NCBI GenBank assembly: GCA_016722705.1
Contig: JADKGN010000001.1
Location: 1-64,000 of the forward strand
Length of the DNA: 64,000 bases
Source of the DNA: Candidatus Dechloromonas phosphoritropha
GTDB taxonomy: Bacteria; Pseudomonadota; Gammaproteobacteria; Burkholderiales; Rhodocyclaceae
Reading direction: 5' to 3'
Shown here: piece after piece, positions 34,893 to 44,036 of the stretch
Layout: each line of letters opens with the position of its first letter
Position numbering within the stretch: the stretch's first letter is position 1
Translations under genes and position numbers: made by a program
Notes under the pieces: model-generated
What the model saw: only the letters and a program-made list of their open reading frames with translations
What the model was told of the DNA's origin: nothing
Database searches by the model: none

Positions 34893-35744
34893 CTATTCTG
34901 GCTGAGCCTTCCCGAGACGATCGAGGCCGAAGATCCTGGACAGCTTGGCATCGAACATGGCGGTCGGCAGCAGTTTCTTGAGTAGTGGCAGCTTGAAGCT
35001 GTTCCTGCCCCCGCGCACGACAATTGGCGGGGTGCCGGCCAGGAGGGCGTCGACCACAGGCCGCGCGAACTCTTCTGCAGGCGTGGCGTCAATCTGCCCG
35101 GCTCGGGCACGCGCGCGCACGCCGTCCGCGACCGGCCGATAGACTGACCCTGGGGGCAGGCGCAGTGCTTCCTCGGCATGGGTGCCGAAGCTCGACCGCA
35201 TGCCGCCGGGCTGGACGGTGACAACGCGGATGCCGAACGGGGCGAGCTCCATGCGCAGCGCGTCGGACAACGAGTGGATTGCCGCCTTGCTCGAACAGTA
35301 GGCACCGGCAAAGGGCGTTGCGAACAGGCCGACGATGCTGCCGACATTGACGACGATGGCCATGCCGTTACGCGCTGCGGCACCTCGTAGCAAGGGGAAG
35401 AGAGCGCGGGTGACGGCCACCGGCGCGATCACGTTGGTTTCGTATTGCCGGCGCAGGTCGTCGCGACTCAGGTCGATTACCGCGCCCACCTGGCTGAAAC
35501 CGGCATTGTTGATCAGGATGTCGACCTGACCTACTTCGCTTTCGAGCGTGGTCACGGCGGTTGTGATGCTGGCGTCGTCATCGACGTCGATGACCAGGGT
35601 GCGGATGCCTTTTTCGGCGAGTGGCGCGAGCGCCGAGTGCCGGCGGGCGGTGGCAATGACGGAGTGCCCGCGGTTGTGAAATTCGAGTGCCAGCGCGGCG
35701 CCGATGCCGCTGGAGCAGCCGGTGATGAGTACGATCTTCTGCAT
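34893..35744 (-). CDS. Short-chain dehydrogenase/reductase
   Basis: 283 residues, classical SDR: the nucleotide-binding TGCSSGIG at residues 8-15, NNAG at about 84, the catalytic Ser in VNVGSIVG, and the YCSSK catalytic Tyr/Lys pair. The Arg/His after the second strand (TARRHSAL) favours NADP(H). The C-terminal extension (residues 240-283, basic and hydrophobic) is like SDRs that act on lipid or retinol-like substrates. It is convergent with the WS/DGAT gene, separated by 10 bases. A role in fatty aldehyde/alcohol or acyl reduction for wax ester synthesis is possible but not shown. Confidence 0.88.
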   Translation of the reverse strand: MQKIVLITGCSSGIGAALALEFHNRGHSVIATARRHSALAPLAEKGIRTLVIDVDDDASITTAVTTLESEVGQVDILINNAGFSQVGAVIDLSRDDLRRQYETNVIAPVAVTRALFPLLRGAAARNGMAIVVNVGSIVGLFATPFAGAYCSSKAAIHSLSDALRMELAPFGIRVVTVQPGGMRSSFGTHAEEALRLPPGSVYRPVADGVRARARAGQIDATPAEEFARPVVDALLAGTPPIVVRGGRNSFKLPLLKKLLPTAMFDAKLSRIFGLDRLGKAQPE

Positions 35745-35902
35745 GCGACAAGCCCCGGGATTACTGGATGGTCAGCGCGTCGCTCGCGCGGCGGCAAGAA
35801 TGTTTGCGGCTAAGATAATATGCGCCCCAGGCGGTAGCGTTCCTGATGTCGACGGTGGCGGAGGCGATGCACCGGGGCTATTCGTACTGACGAATGCCGT
35901 GG

Positions 35903-37411
35903 TCAGTCGCGGTCTGGCGCGGAACGAGCGCGACCGGCCTGAGTGAAGAATGCCATCGACTCGGGATAGAGCTGATTCAGCGTCGATCCGAGGGCGCTTT
36001 CGATGACGCGACCCAGTCTTCCTTCCAGCCAGTCCGCATCCGGAAATTCAGTCCGTCCGGCCCAGATTTCGGCAAGTGGCCCTGACTGCCGGGCGACGAC
36101 CACCTCGATGATCGATTGCCAGTGCGCGGGATGCTCCGATCGACTCCATTCGCCACGGCCCCTGCCGTAATGTGCCACCGCCAGGTAAAGGAGCAGTGAC
36201 TCCTTGAGTATCTTGTTCAGCGCTCCTTCGTTCCAGCTGACCGTGGCACCGTCCTTGCCCGTAAAGACGTTGTAGCCCCTGGCGACGCCGGCGGCACTCA
36301 GGGCACCAAGCGCTGCACCCGCCAGGGCACCGGCTCCCAGCGTCAGGCCGCCGGCCATGAGGTCCGCCGCGAGTCCGGAAATGGCTCCACCCAGAATCGC
36401 ACCGACGGTCCCGAAGGCGCTCTCGCTCAAGGGTTCATCGACGTTCCAGTCCGCCGCCAGACGCCGCAGTACCTGTTCAGCGGCCCGTCCCTTGAGTCCA
36501 TGAATGTCGATCAGTTGATCGGTCAAGGCGCACAGGGCCTTTGCGGCACGCTCTTCCAGCATCGTCATGGCGCGCGTCTCGGCAGCCGGCATGTTGTCGC
36601 TGCCGATGCCAATCGCCCGGCCGACCTTGCGGAAGGTTGCTGAAACGCCGCCATCCGCGACGCGCTCGCGATCCCTGGTCAAGGTCGCGAGGTAGCTGGC
36701 GATCGCCTCGGTCGAGGCACGGTAGGCGTCGAGCCGCCGCGCCTTCCAGGCTTCCTCGAGGGTCTTGAAGGCCGCCTGTTTCTCCTCGGTCAGTGCGCTC
36801 GCGACGGCATCGAGCAGGGAGAATTCCTGAACCCAGCAGCGTGCGAACGCGTCTAGAGACAGGACGTCCCCGACGAAGCGGTGCTGGTAAACGTAGTCGC
36901 GCCACTGCTTTTTCTCGGCCTCCTCGACCTCTCTCGGGCGTGGTTCGCCCATCTGGTTCAGCAGAACCAGAACTGGCTTGCCGATCCACGAGAGTATTTC
37001 CATTTCAGCAAGGACGTAAGCCGCGTCGGCCGGGTTCTCCGAGGCATTGACCAGGTACAAGATGACGTCCGACTGGTCACGAACAGTCTTCAGCACCTGC
37101 TGGCTGGACCACGATGCCTTGTCCCGCCAGCGATCCCAGATTTCGGAGAGAAACCAGCCGATCGGATTGTTTCTCTGGCGCAGGCGCTTGGCCAATCGAA
37201 TACTGTCGCCGAACCCGGGCGTGTCCCACAGGGCCAGGACGTGTCCCTCCGGGCTTCTGATCATGGCATGGGATTCGGAGACTGCGGTCACATGAGGCGC
37301 ATCGCGAATCTCTCCGATGTCTCGACCGAGAAGGGTTCGCGCCAGCGTCGTCTTGCCGACATTGGTATGGGAGACGAGACTGAGGTCGATTCTGAATGTG
37401 GCTTCGCTCAC
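35903..37411 (-). CDS. DUF3482-type GTPase
   Basis: 502 residues. N-terminal Era/YihA-like GTPase: G1 SHTNVGKTTL (first Gly of the P-loop is Ser), G3 WDTPGF, G4-like LLNQMG in place of NKxD. The C-terminal DUF3482 region has a glycine-zipper stretch at about residues 350-390 (GTVGAILGGAISGLAADLMAGG, AGALAGAALGAL) able to insert in membranes. Its start overlaps the stop of the upstream DUF2868 membrane protein gene by 4 bases. These two families usually occur together in betaproteobacteria and gammaproteobacteria, and the cell role is unknown to me. The deviant G4 suggests altered nucleotide specificity. Confidence 0.85.
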   Translation of the reverse strand: MSEATFRIDLSLVSHTNVGKTTLARTLLGRDIGEIRDAPHVTAVSESHAMIRSPEGHVLALWDTPGFGDSIRLAKRLRQRNNPIGWFLSEIWDRWRDKASWSSQQVLKTVRDQSDVILYLVNASENPADAAYVLAEMEILSWIGKPVLVLLNQMGEPRPREVEEAEKKQWRDYVYQHRFVGDVLSLDAFARCWVQEFSLLDAVASALTEEKQAAFKTLEEAWKARRLDAYRASTEAIASYLATLTRDRERVADGGVSATFRKVGRAIGIGSDNMPAAETRAMTMLEERAAKALCALTDQLIDIHGLKGRAAEQVLRRLAADWNVDEPLSESAFGTVGAILGGAISGLAADLMAGGLTLGAGALAGAALGALSAAGVARGYNVFTGKDGATVSWNEGALNKILKESLLLYLAVAHYGRGRGEWSRSEHPAHWQSIIEVVVARQSGPLAEIWAGRTEFPDADWLEGRLGRVIESALGSTLNQLYPESMAFFTQAGRARSAPDRD

Positions 37412-38874
37412 TGGCGGACCTTGCGTGAAGTGTCATTGGCGAACTCGAACCCGGCAAAGGCCCGCGAGGCGCCCGTCTGGGTCAGGTCACAGAAAACATG
37501 GGCAACGGCCGTACCGCCGAGAAACCGGGCCCACAGCGCGCGCCGCTCATCCAGGCGCTCTCCTTGTTTTCCGAAGCGTTTGAGAAAAGCGCTTTCATCG
37601 ATGATGGAGATCACGGGTGGCCCCTGTCGGATTACTGCGCTCAGCGACCTGAGCAGGGTACCGTGGCTTTCATCCTCGGGCGTCGATGTCAGACTGAAAA
37701 GGACAAAGCGGCCGGCAAGGTCAGGTGCGCAAATGGCGTCAGGAGGATTGTCTTCCTGGCCGATCGCGATCGGATCGAGTATTTCCAGTCGGGCATCGGT
37801 GTCGTACAGTTCCTGAACGACCCTGTTCAACCCCAGCGCGACCTGGGAGGTAATCCGGTAGTTGTAGGGGACGACGACAACCCTGGCCTCGGTTCCCCGG
37901 AACCGGCGCAAGAGGCGCTGATAGTATGCCTCGCGCAGATCAATGGGAAACTTCCGCCGCAGTCGCTGCTGCGTGAGCCATGCCCAGCCGGCCAGCAACA
38001 CCCTCGGCAACACGACGAGGAATCCAACCGTCAGTGCAATCCGGTGAATCCACGGAGCGGCCCCGGTGCCGGTCGGATGGCGCGCCAGATCGAGCGCTGC
38101 GATTTCGTCGGCAGTGGGTAGCGGAATGCCGAAAAACGAAGGGATCGCACCGAGAACTGCCATCACATACCATTGCACGACGCGCGCCGCAGCGGGGACG
38201 AAAGTGCTCTTCCATCCGGACACATATTCGTTGAAGAAGCCCCGGTAATAGAGCGAGACAATGATTCCGGCGGCGAATGCGGCTGCGGCCAGGTGGAGCA
38301 GCCGGCTGACGTAGGCTTTTGACAGCGGGTACGAAACCCGACCCCAGTCGCTCCAGTACGCCGTCCGGAACGATACATCGGCCGTGCCGGAGACCACGCT
38401 GCGAAACCGGCCAACTATCACGGCAATAGCCCTGCGCAGCGGGCCGGGCGCTCTCGTTTGTCGGCCGAAAAGGCGACCTGTCGTTTGTCCCAGGAGGAAT
38501 GCGTAGACCGCCGTGTTCCAGAGCAGAAGCCCGAAGAGTGGAAACGAAGTCAGGTTGATGAGGTTGTCAGGGCCGACCTGGTCGACGAGCACCCCGGAAA
38601 GCAGCGCCGTTCCAACCAGCGCCCAGCCGAGCCACTCATGCCAGTCGGTGTCGGTCGTCAGGCGCGCCAGATTCGGCTGCCGCGCGGTGATTTTCTCCCA
38701 GGCCAGTTCCGCGCGGCGCCGGATGAAGCTTTCGTCACCGGTGTTTGCGGCGACCTCCCGCGCGGCCTGGTCGCCGATCAGTACGGAATCCGCCTGAGAC
38801 CAGGACTTCTCGGGTTGCGCGGCGGTTTCGAAGGCCTTGACCAGGCACACGATTCGCGCCGAGTCTTCAGTCAT
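37408..38874 (-). CDS. DUF2868 membrane protein, partner of the DUF3482 GTPase
   Basis: 488 residues. Four to five predicted membrane segments, seen as hydrophobic runs at about residues 85-105 (LGWALVGTALLSGVLV), 110-130, 205-225 (LLHLAAAAFAAGIIVSLYY), 245-265 and 290-315. The second half is soluble, rich in Arg, with a Rossmann-like pattern (ARVVVVPYNYRITSQVALGL, GRFVLFSLTST). Translationally coupled to the GTPase gene (ATGA overlap). A joint membrane-signalling or transport role is inferred from the pairing; no function is established that I know of. Confidence 0.8.
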   Translation of the reverse strand: MTEDSARIVCLVKAFETAAQPEKSWSQADSVLIGDQAAREVAANTGDESFIRRRAELAWEKITARQPNLARLTTDTDWHEWLGWALVGTALLSGVLVDQVGPDNLINLTSFPLFGLLLWNTAVYAFLLGQTTGRLFGRQTRAPGPLRRAIAVIVGRFRSVVSGTADVSFRTAYWSDWGRVSYPLSKAYVSRLLHLAAAAFAAGIIVSLYYRGFFNEYVSGWKSTFVPAAARVVQWYVMAVLGAIPSFFGIPLPTADEIAALDLARHPTGTGAAPWIHRIALTVGFLVVLPRVLLAGWAWLTQQRLRRKFPIDLREAYYQRLLRRFRGTEARVVVVPYNYRITSQVALGLNRVVQELYDTDARLEILDPIAIGQEDNPPDAICAPDLAGRFVLFSLTSTPEDESHGTLLRSLSAVIRQGPPVISIIDESAFLKRFGKQGERLDERRALWARFLGGTAVAHVFCDLTQTGASRAFAGFEFANDTSRKVRQ

Positions 38875-39400
38875 TCGGACCCGCCTGGGTGAGAAGAAGC
38901 ACGGTCATGGTAGATGTCGCTGTGCATGGGGACAAGACGGAAGCTTGTCATATTAGCGTGCGGTTTCGCAAGTCTTCGCCGTGCCTGAATCGATACTGGG
39001 TTTCTTACCGCAGGCGGATGACCCGTTGAGATGAAGAAAAGCGTGCGGTTCGGACGTGCTGCCAACCAGCGAGGCAACGCTCGCCGGGCTACTCCAGAAG
39101 AGCCAGATCATTGTTGATGTCAGGGAACAGGACCTGTTGTCCTGGTCGCGGGCGCCTGCCGGCACCGGCCGTGGAGTCTGCACTGGCTGCGGCGCGAGGA
39201 CCTGGCATGATCAAGGTACGGCAATGAATTGTGAGACAAGCCAATGTTGACCATAATGTACCGGTCGTATGAAGTCGATCTGAATGCGCGCTGGCAGCAT
39301 CAATTTCCGGTCGCGTCCCATTGAACTGGCAAAGTTGCGCAAACCGGCAATGCGCCGACCGCATTCCTCTCGGAATGTTTCCACCAACCAGGAGATAACC
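38875..39400. other. Divergent intergenic region, no gene recognised
   Basis: 526 bases between the divergently transcribed DUF2868 and DUF2092 genes. Short frames on both strands lack domains and ribosome sites. TTGACC at 39246-39251 could be a -35 box for the plus-strand gene, with a weak TATGAA 15 bases downstream. The length is more than promoters need, so a degenerate gene may have been here. Confidence 0.35.
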
Positions 39401-40180
39401 ATGGTAAGAAAAAAACTGGTGCTCAGCCTGCTGGCGATGTCGCTTGCGGCACCCGGCATCAATGCACAGACAGTACCTGCCGCGCCGGCCGCTGCTGCCC
39501 AGCAGGCCGTCAATCCGGTCGACCCGGCGGCAATTCAGGCGCTTAAAGACATGGGCGCCCATCTGCAAACCCTGAAGCGCTTTCACGTGGCCACCGATCT
39601 GACCGGCGAGCGAGTGCTGGCTGATGGCCAGAAGCTGCAGCATATGGCTTCAGCCGACCTCGATGTCGTGCGGCCCAACATGATCCGTGCCCGGATGTCG
39701 AGCGCGCGTTCAGAACGTGAACTGATCTATGATGGAAAAGTAGTCACGCTCTATGTGCCGGCGCAAAAGTATTATTCGACTGTCGAATTTTCCGGAACGC
39801 TGGGCGAACTGGTAAACAAGCTGGAAGAACGATATGGCGTTGAAATTCCGCTCTCCGACCTTTTCCTCTGGGGAACGCCGGCCGCGCCGCTCGACAATAT
39901 CCAATCGGCGATGAACGCCGGCCAGGATTTCATCGGCGACGATCTCTGCGATCATTACGCCTTCCGCCAAGGTGAGATCGACTGGCAGATCTGGATCACG
40001 ACCGGGGAAAAGCCACTGCCGCGCCGGCTGGTGATTACCAATCGCGCCGACGAGGCGCGTCCGCAATCGGCGTCCGTGATCTCCTGGAATCTCAAGCCGA
40101 CGTTCAAGGACTCGAATTTCAAGTTCGTGCCACCCAAGGGCGCGACTGCTGTCGAACTTCATTCGCTGGAAAAGAAATAA
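39401..40180 (+). CDS. Secreted DUF2092 protein
   Basis: 259 residues. The ATG at 39401 has GGAG ten bases upstream. An N-terminal signal peptide is clear (KK, LVLSLLAMSLAAPGINAQ, cleavage about residue 22), so it is periplasmic. The body matches DUF2092 (RFHVATDLTGERVLADGQKLQH, RELIYDGKVVTLYVPAQKYY, PRRLVITNR), a LolA/LolB-like beta sandwich proposed to handle lipoproteins or lipids. It is followed after 12 bases by the Asn-rich secreted protein, so the two form an operon. In other genomes DUF2092 genes are often paired with such small secreted partners. Confidence 0.88.
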   Translation: MVRKKLVLSLLAMSLAAPGINAQTVPAAPAAAAQQAVNPVDPAAIQALKDMGAHLQTLKRFHVATDLTGERVLADGQKLQHMASADLDVVRPNMIRARMSSARSERELIYDGKVVTLYVPAQKYYSTVEFSGTLGELVNKLEERYGVEIPLSDLFLWGTPAAPLDNIQSAMNAGQDFIGDDLCDHYAFRQGEIDWQIWITTGEKPLPRRLVITNRADEARPQSASVISWNLKPTFKDSNFKFVPPKGATAVELHSLEKK

Positions 40181-40192
40181 AGGAGCGCCAAC

Positions 40193-40684
40193 ATGAAAAA
40201 ATCATTCAGCAAGTTCTTCCTGGGTCCCCTGACAGTTCTCGCCTTGGCCAGCTTCGTCATGAGTCCGGTGGCTGAGGCGCGGGGCGGTGCTCGTGCGGGC
40301 GGTGGCGGCGGCGCTTATGCAGGAGGGGGTGGCAACCGGCAGGTCAATAACGCCCATGCTGACGTGCGGACCAACAATGTGCGCAATACCAGCGTCAACA
40401 ACGTCAATCGCAACACCAACATCAATGCCAACAAGAACGTTAATGTCAATGTCAATAACAATAATCGTGGCGGCGGCTGGGACAACAACTATCACCCGGT
40501 CGCCACGGCAGCAGCGGTTACTGCAGCGGTGGTCGTGACTTCTGCAGTTGTTGGTTCGATGGTGCGCACTGTGCCGGCAGGTTGTGTTCCCGTAAACTAT
40601 GGCGGCATGATCTATCAGCAGTGCGGCAGTACCTGGTATCAACCTCAAGGCACGCAGTATGTCGTGATCAACCCACCGTATTGA
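40193..40684 (+). CDS. Small secreted Gly/Asn-rich protein
   Basis: 163 residues with a signal peptide (MKKSFSKFFLGPLTVLALASF, cleavage after AEA). After a Gly-rich stretch comes an Asn/Val repeat (residues about 55-95) of the NVN/NNVNRN type, then a hydrophobic run (AAAVTAAVVVTSAVVGSMV) that could span the membrane. The last 35 residues have CVPVNYGGMIYQQC and a Trp/Tyr-rich end, like the C-terminus of DUF6515-type proteins. The two Cys may form a disulfide. The function is unknown; it is translated downstream of DUF2092 and ends at a strong terminator. Confidence 0.8.
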   Translation: MKKSFSKFFLGPLTVLALASFVMSPVAEARGGARAGGGGGAYAGGGGNRQVNNAHADVRTNNVRNTSVNNVNRNTNINANKNVNVNVNNNNRGGGWDNNYHPVATAAAVTAAVVVTSAVVGSMVRTVPAGCVPVNYGGMIYQQCGSTWYQPQGTQYVVINPPY

Positions 40685-40695
40685 TTGCAGTTAAT

Positions 40696-40726
40696 AAAAA
40701 GGACCGCAAAATCTGCGGTCCTTTTT
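40696..40726. terminator. Strong intrinsic terminator (13-bp stem), bidirectional
   Basis: AAAAAGGACCGCA (40696-40708) pairs perfectly with TGCGGTCCTTTTT (40714-40726) around a 5-base loop. It lies between the convergent Asn-rich protein gene and the SYLF lipoprotein gene, and the A/T ends let it work in both directions. Confidence 0.9.
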
Positions 40727-40780
40727 GTGGAAAATTTCGAACCCTTGATGATTCGAAATAGATCTGCTTACAAGACTTGG

Positions 40781-41365
40781 CTACAGGTCGAGCGGCGTGA
40801 CCCGGTTGCCATTCAGACTCAGATTCGCCATCAATCCACCATTCGTGAGAACGAATCCAACGATCGGCTGCTGGGCGGTCCGGGTCGTCACGCGGGCATC
40901 GGCGCCCACCGTCAACAGGGCTACCGAACCATCGACACCTGCCGTCCATCCTCTGCTGGAATGGAATCGGCTCAGCACTTCCTGCGTCATGAAGAGAATG
41001 AAGACTGCCTGCGATTGCGCACCCGCGAGCAGCCCGACCGAGGCCTCGGTCATACGGAAATAGCCACTGGTTTTGCCGCCCTGACGCATCGCGCCCTGGC
41101 CGTGTGAGCCACCGACGATGAAGCCGGCCGAGACAAAGGACGGAAACACCAGAACGCCCCGCGCCGACGTGACCATTTCTTCCGATCCCCTAGCTTCCTT
41201 GTAGAGGCGTGACAGAGCGCTATCCACTGCCGAATCGATGGCCTGGCGCTGGGCAGCGGGGTCGCCCGAGGCGCCGCTGGTGGTCGAGCAGCCGGCCGTA
41301 ATGGCCGCAAGGGTCGTAAGGGCAGCCATTGATGCACCGGTAGCGATGAATTCACGCTTGTTCAT
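40781..41365 (-). CDS. SYLF-domain (YSC84-like) lipoprotein
   Basis: 194 residues. The N-terminus is a lipoprotein signal (MNKREF, then LTTLAAITAGC with a lipobox Cys at about residue 26). The SYLF fold is seen in SARGVLVFPSFVSAGFIVGG, SGYFRMTEASVGLLAGAQ, and DARVTTRTAQQPIVGFVLTNGGLMANLSL. In eukaryotes SYLF domains bind phosphoinositides. In bacteria these outer-membrane-side lipoproteins are widespread and not well characterised. It is a single gene, terminated by the shared hairpin downstream. Confidence 0.88.
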   Translation of the reverse strand: MNKREFIATGASMAALTTLAAITAGCSTTSGASGDPAAQRQAIDSAVDSALSRLYKEARGSEEMVTSARGVLVFPSFVSAGFIVGGSHGQGAMRQGGKTSGYFRMTEASVGLLAGAQSQAVFILFMTQEVLSRFHSSRGWTAGVDGSVALLTVGADARVTTRTAQQPIVGFVLTNGGLMANLSLNGNRVTPLDL

Positions 41366-41581
41366 AAGTTGATCCTTTCGATTGTAGGGATAAACATTGT
41401 ATACCGGATGCGCGCAAATCGTCCGGGAAAAAACGAGCGATCCGACGCCCGAAAAAAGTATGTTCTTCCCCGGTGATCTGGTTAAGCGAAGCCAGCACCG
41501 ACGAACGCCGGATTGAAGGCCTCGCCCCCATTGAGAACGACATTGTCGAATATCTCCCTTGCGTCATTCGCGGCGGGGAAA

Positions 41582-42283
41582 TCAGGAGGCGAGATCGAAG
41601 ACCAGAACTTCGGCATCCTTGCCGTCGCTCAGATTCAGATGGCTTTCGTCCGCCAAAAGCGCGGCATCGCCTTTTTGCAAGATTTCGCCGTTGACCGCAA
41701 GCGTGCCGCGAACAACATGGACATAGGCCTTGCGCGTCGGGTCCAGCGTCAGCGTGGCGGCTTCGCTGCCATCGAACAACCCGGCGTAGAGCGCCGCATC
41801 GGCGTGAATGGTTACTGAGCCGTCGGCGCCATTTTCCGAGGCAATCAAGCGCAGCTTGCCACGCTTTTCGGCGTCGTCGAAACTTTTCTGTTCGTAACCG
41901 GGGTCGATACCCTTGACGCGCGGCGTAATCCAGATCTGGAAGAGATGTGTCGTCTGCTCCGGCGCATGGTTGAACTCGCTGTGCATGACGCCGTGTCCGG
42001 CGCTCATCCGCTGGACGTCGCCGGGCGGGATGTCTGCGCCGTTGCCCATGCTGTCCTGGTGGGCCAGCATGCCGGTGGTGACGTAGGTGACGATCTCCAT
42101 GTCGTGGTGGCCGTGTTTGCCGAAACCAGTGCCCGGTGCGATCCAGTCTTCGTTGATGACGCGCAGGTTGCCCCAGCCCATGTGCTCCGGATCGTGATAA
42201 TCGGCGAACGAGAACGAATGGCGGCTTTGCAGCCAGCCGTGGTCGGCGTGGCCGCGCTCTGCGGATTTGCGGATGCTCAACAT
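41582..42283 (-). CDS. Pirin-family protein
   Basis: 233 residues from ATG 42283, with AGGAGC upstream; the longer frame to 42364 would overlap the yceI gene and is rejected. The N-terminal cupin has HSFSFADYHDPEHMGWGNLRVINED, GFGKHGHHDMEIVTYV (His metal ligands) and GVMHSEFN. Family members (YhhW type) bind iron or act as quercetinases. It is last in a minus-strand operon with cytochrome b561 and two YceI proteins, a combination pointing to oxidative stress or redox defence. The LysR regulator at 46.4 kb may control it. Confidence 0.9.
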   Translation of the reverse strand: MLSIRKSAERGHADHGWLQSRHSFSFADYHDPEHMGWGNLRVINEDWIAPGTGFGKHGHHDMEIVTYVTTGMLAHQDSMGNGADIPPGDVQRMSAGHGVMHSEFNHAPEQTTHLFQIWITPRVKGIDPGYEQKSFDDAEKRGKLRLIASENGADGSVTIHADAALYAGLFDGSEAATLTLDPTRKAYVHVVRGTLAVNGEILQKGDAALLADESHLNLSDGKDAEVLVFDLAS

Positions 42284-42311
42284 GGCGGGGGCTCCTTGTG
42301 CGGGTGGCGAA

Positions 42312-42890
42312 TTACTGTTTGATGGCTTCGATGGCGATGTCGATGCGCACCTCATCGCCGACATTGGGTGCGTACTTGCCGGCGTTAAATTCAGAACGCT
42401 TGACCACGGTATAGGCGTTGGCGCCGATCGCGTCCTTCTTCAGCATCGGGTGCGGGGCTGCCTTGAAATCAGTCACGGTCAGCGTCACCGGTTTCGTCAC
42501 ACCTTTCAGCGTCAGCTGGCCTTCGATGGCCGCCGGCTTTTCGCCTTCGAACACCACCTTGGTCGACTTGAAATGGGCCGTCGGGTACTTTGCGGTATCG
42601 AGAAAATCTTCGCCCTGAATGTGCTCGTTGAAGGCGGCCAAGCCGGTGTCGACGGATTTGGTATCGATTTCGATGTCGACCGTGGCAGTCTTGGCGACCT
42701 TGTCCAGCACGACCTTGCCGCTTGTCCTGTTGAAGCGACTGAGCTGGGTCGAGAAGCCGAAGTGACTGTACGAGAAGCGCGGGAAGGTGTGGTTGCCGTC
42801 GACGACGAAGGTTTCCGGGGCAGCCAGGACCGGGGCAGCCAAGGCGCTGGAAAGGACGAGTACGGTAGTCAGTTGGGCGACTTTATTCAT
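42312..42890 (-). CDS. YceI-family periplasmic protein (first of two copies)
   Basis: 192 residues. Signal peptide (MNKVAQLTTVLVLSSALAAPVLAA), then the YceI/TT1927B lipocalin-like barrel with VDGNHTFPRFSYSHFGFS, ATVDIEIDTKSVDTG and TAHFKSTKV. Members bind polyisoprenoids; YceI homologs are linked to stress and base response. It is second after the neighbouring paralog in the operon, 23 bases downstream, and 28 bases before the pirin gene. The two copies share the fold but are divergent, so this is not a recent duplication. Confidence 0.92.
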   Translation of the reverse strand: MNKVAQLTTVLVLSSALAAPVLAAPETFVVDGNHTFPRFSYSHFGFSTQLSRFNRTSGKVVLDKVAKTATVDIEIDTKSVDTGLAAFNEHIQGEDFLDTAKYPTAHFKSTKVVFEGEKPAAIEGQLTLKGVTKPVTLTVTDFKAAPHPMLKKDAIGANAYTVVKRSEFNAGKYAPNVGDEVRIDIAIEAIKQ

Positions 42891-42913
42891 GGTGTTCTCC
42901 TGTTGGGTTGGGG

Positions 42914-43465
42914 TTATTTGCTGCTGGCGGTGATACGGAACCTGATCTGGACCTCGTTGGCAACGACGTCGAACTTGGCCCAGCTGCCTTCGCCGATCGA
43001 GAAATCGGCGCGGCGGATGGTGAAGCTGCCGTCGAAGACAGCCTGCTTGCCCTGTGCTGTGAAGGTGGCGGGGACGACGACCTCCTGTGTTTTACCCTTG
43101 ATGCTGAGCTGGCCTGCCACTTCATAGCGGTTGCCGCCGAGCGCCTTGACGCTGCTCGACACGAAGCGGGCCGTCGGAAAGGCCTTGGTGTTAAACCAGG
43201 GCTTGCCGGCCACTTCATCATCGCCTTCCGAGGCGCCGGTGTCGACGCTGGCCAGATCGACATCGAAGGTCGCCCGCGCCGCAGCCGGCGTGGCCGGGTC
43301 AAACGCGAACTGGCTGGAAAAACGCCTGAATTTGCCGTCGACCGCAACGCCCATCTGCTTGTAGGTGAATTGGATGCTGCTCTGCTCGGCCTGCACCTGA
43401 TTGAAATCGGCAGCCTGCACGGCAAAGGCAGTGGCGAGTGCGACGACGAGGACGAGTCTTTTCAT
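42914..43465 (-). CDS. YceI-family periplasmic protein (second copy)
   Basis: 183 residues from ATG 43465, preceded by AAGGAG; a longer frame to 43513 overlaps the cytochrome gene. Signal peptide MKRLVLVVALATAFAVQA, then the YceI barrel (QSSIQFTYKQMGVAVDGKF, ATFDVDLASVDTG, FPTARFVSSSV). It follows the cytochrome b561 gene at once (stop and start 1 base apart). The order cytochrome b561, yceI, yceI is common in proteobacteria, and in some genomes a YceI domain is fused to a b561 domain, so a functional link is likely. Confidence 0.92.
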   Translation of the reverse strand: MKRLVLVVALATAFAVQAADFNQVQAEQSSIQFTYKQMGVAVDGKFRRFSSQFAFDPATPAAARATFDVDLASVDTGASEGDDEVAGKPWFNTKAFPTARFVSSSVKALGGNRYEVAGQLSIKGKTQEVVVPATFTAQGKQAVFDGSFTIRRADFSIGEGSWAKFDVVANEVQIRFRITASSK

Positions 43466-43466
43466 G

Positions 43467-44036
43467 TCAGTTCTCCTTGCCGGGCTGCGGCAACATGCGG
43501 GTAAGAATGTCATCGCGGTCGATGAAGTGATGTTTCAATGCGGCGCCGATGTGGCCGGCGATGACGGCGACAAACAGCAGGTTGAGGCTCTTGTGCGCCA
43601 GCGCCAGAAGGTCGCCAAGTTCCTTGTTCTTTGCGAGCAGGTCGGGAATCGGCAGCACGCCGAACCACACCGTCTGGAAGCCCTTGGCGGAACTCATCAA
43701 CCAGCCGGAAAGCGGGATGACGATCATCAACGCGTAGAGCAGGAAGTGGCCGGCGTGGGCAGCGAGTTGCATGAGCTTCGGCATGGTGTCCGGCAGCGCG
43801 GGCGGCCGGTGCGTGATACGCCAGGCCAGGCGCAGCCAGACCAGCAGGAAAGCGGTGACCCCGGCCCACTTGTGCCAGGAATAGAGCTTCAGCTTTTCCG
43901 GCGACAGCGGCAGGTCGTGCATGTAGAAGCCGAGCGCGAGAAGGCCAAACAAATGGACCGCCATCAGCCAGTGCAGGGCCTTGGCGGTAGATGTGTAACC
44001 CGAGGTTACTTTCTTTGGGGCGTAGCGGGCTGTCAC
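43467..44036 (-). CDS. Cytochrome b561-family protein
   Basis: 189 residues with four membrane helices (residues about 18-38, 52-70, 88-110, 145-168). Haem-ligand His residues are visible in ALHWLMAVH, HKWAG, HAGHFLLY and HKSLNLLFVAVIAGH. It moves electrons between quinol and a periplasmic partner; the YceI proteins downstream could bind the quinone-like ligand. Its start overlaps the stop of a small upstream gene by 4 bases. Confidence 0.9.
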   Translation of the reverse strand: MTARYAPKKVTSGYTSTAKALHWLMAVHLFGLLALGFYMHDLPLSPEKLKLYSWHKWAGVTAFLLVWLRLAWRITHRPPALPDTMPKLMQLAAHAGHFLLYALMIVIPLSGWLMSSAKGFQTVWFGVLPIPDLLAKNKELGDLLALAHKSLNLLFVAVIAGHIGAALKHHFIDRDDILTRMLPQPGKEN

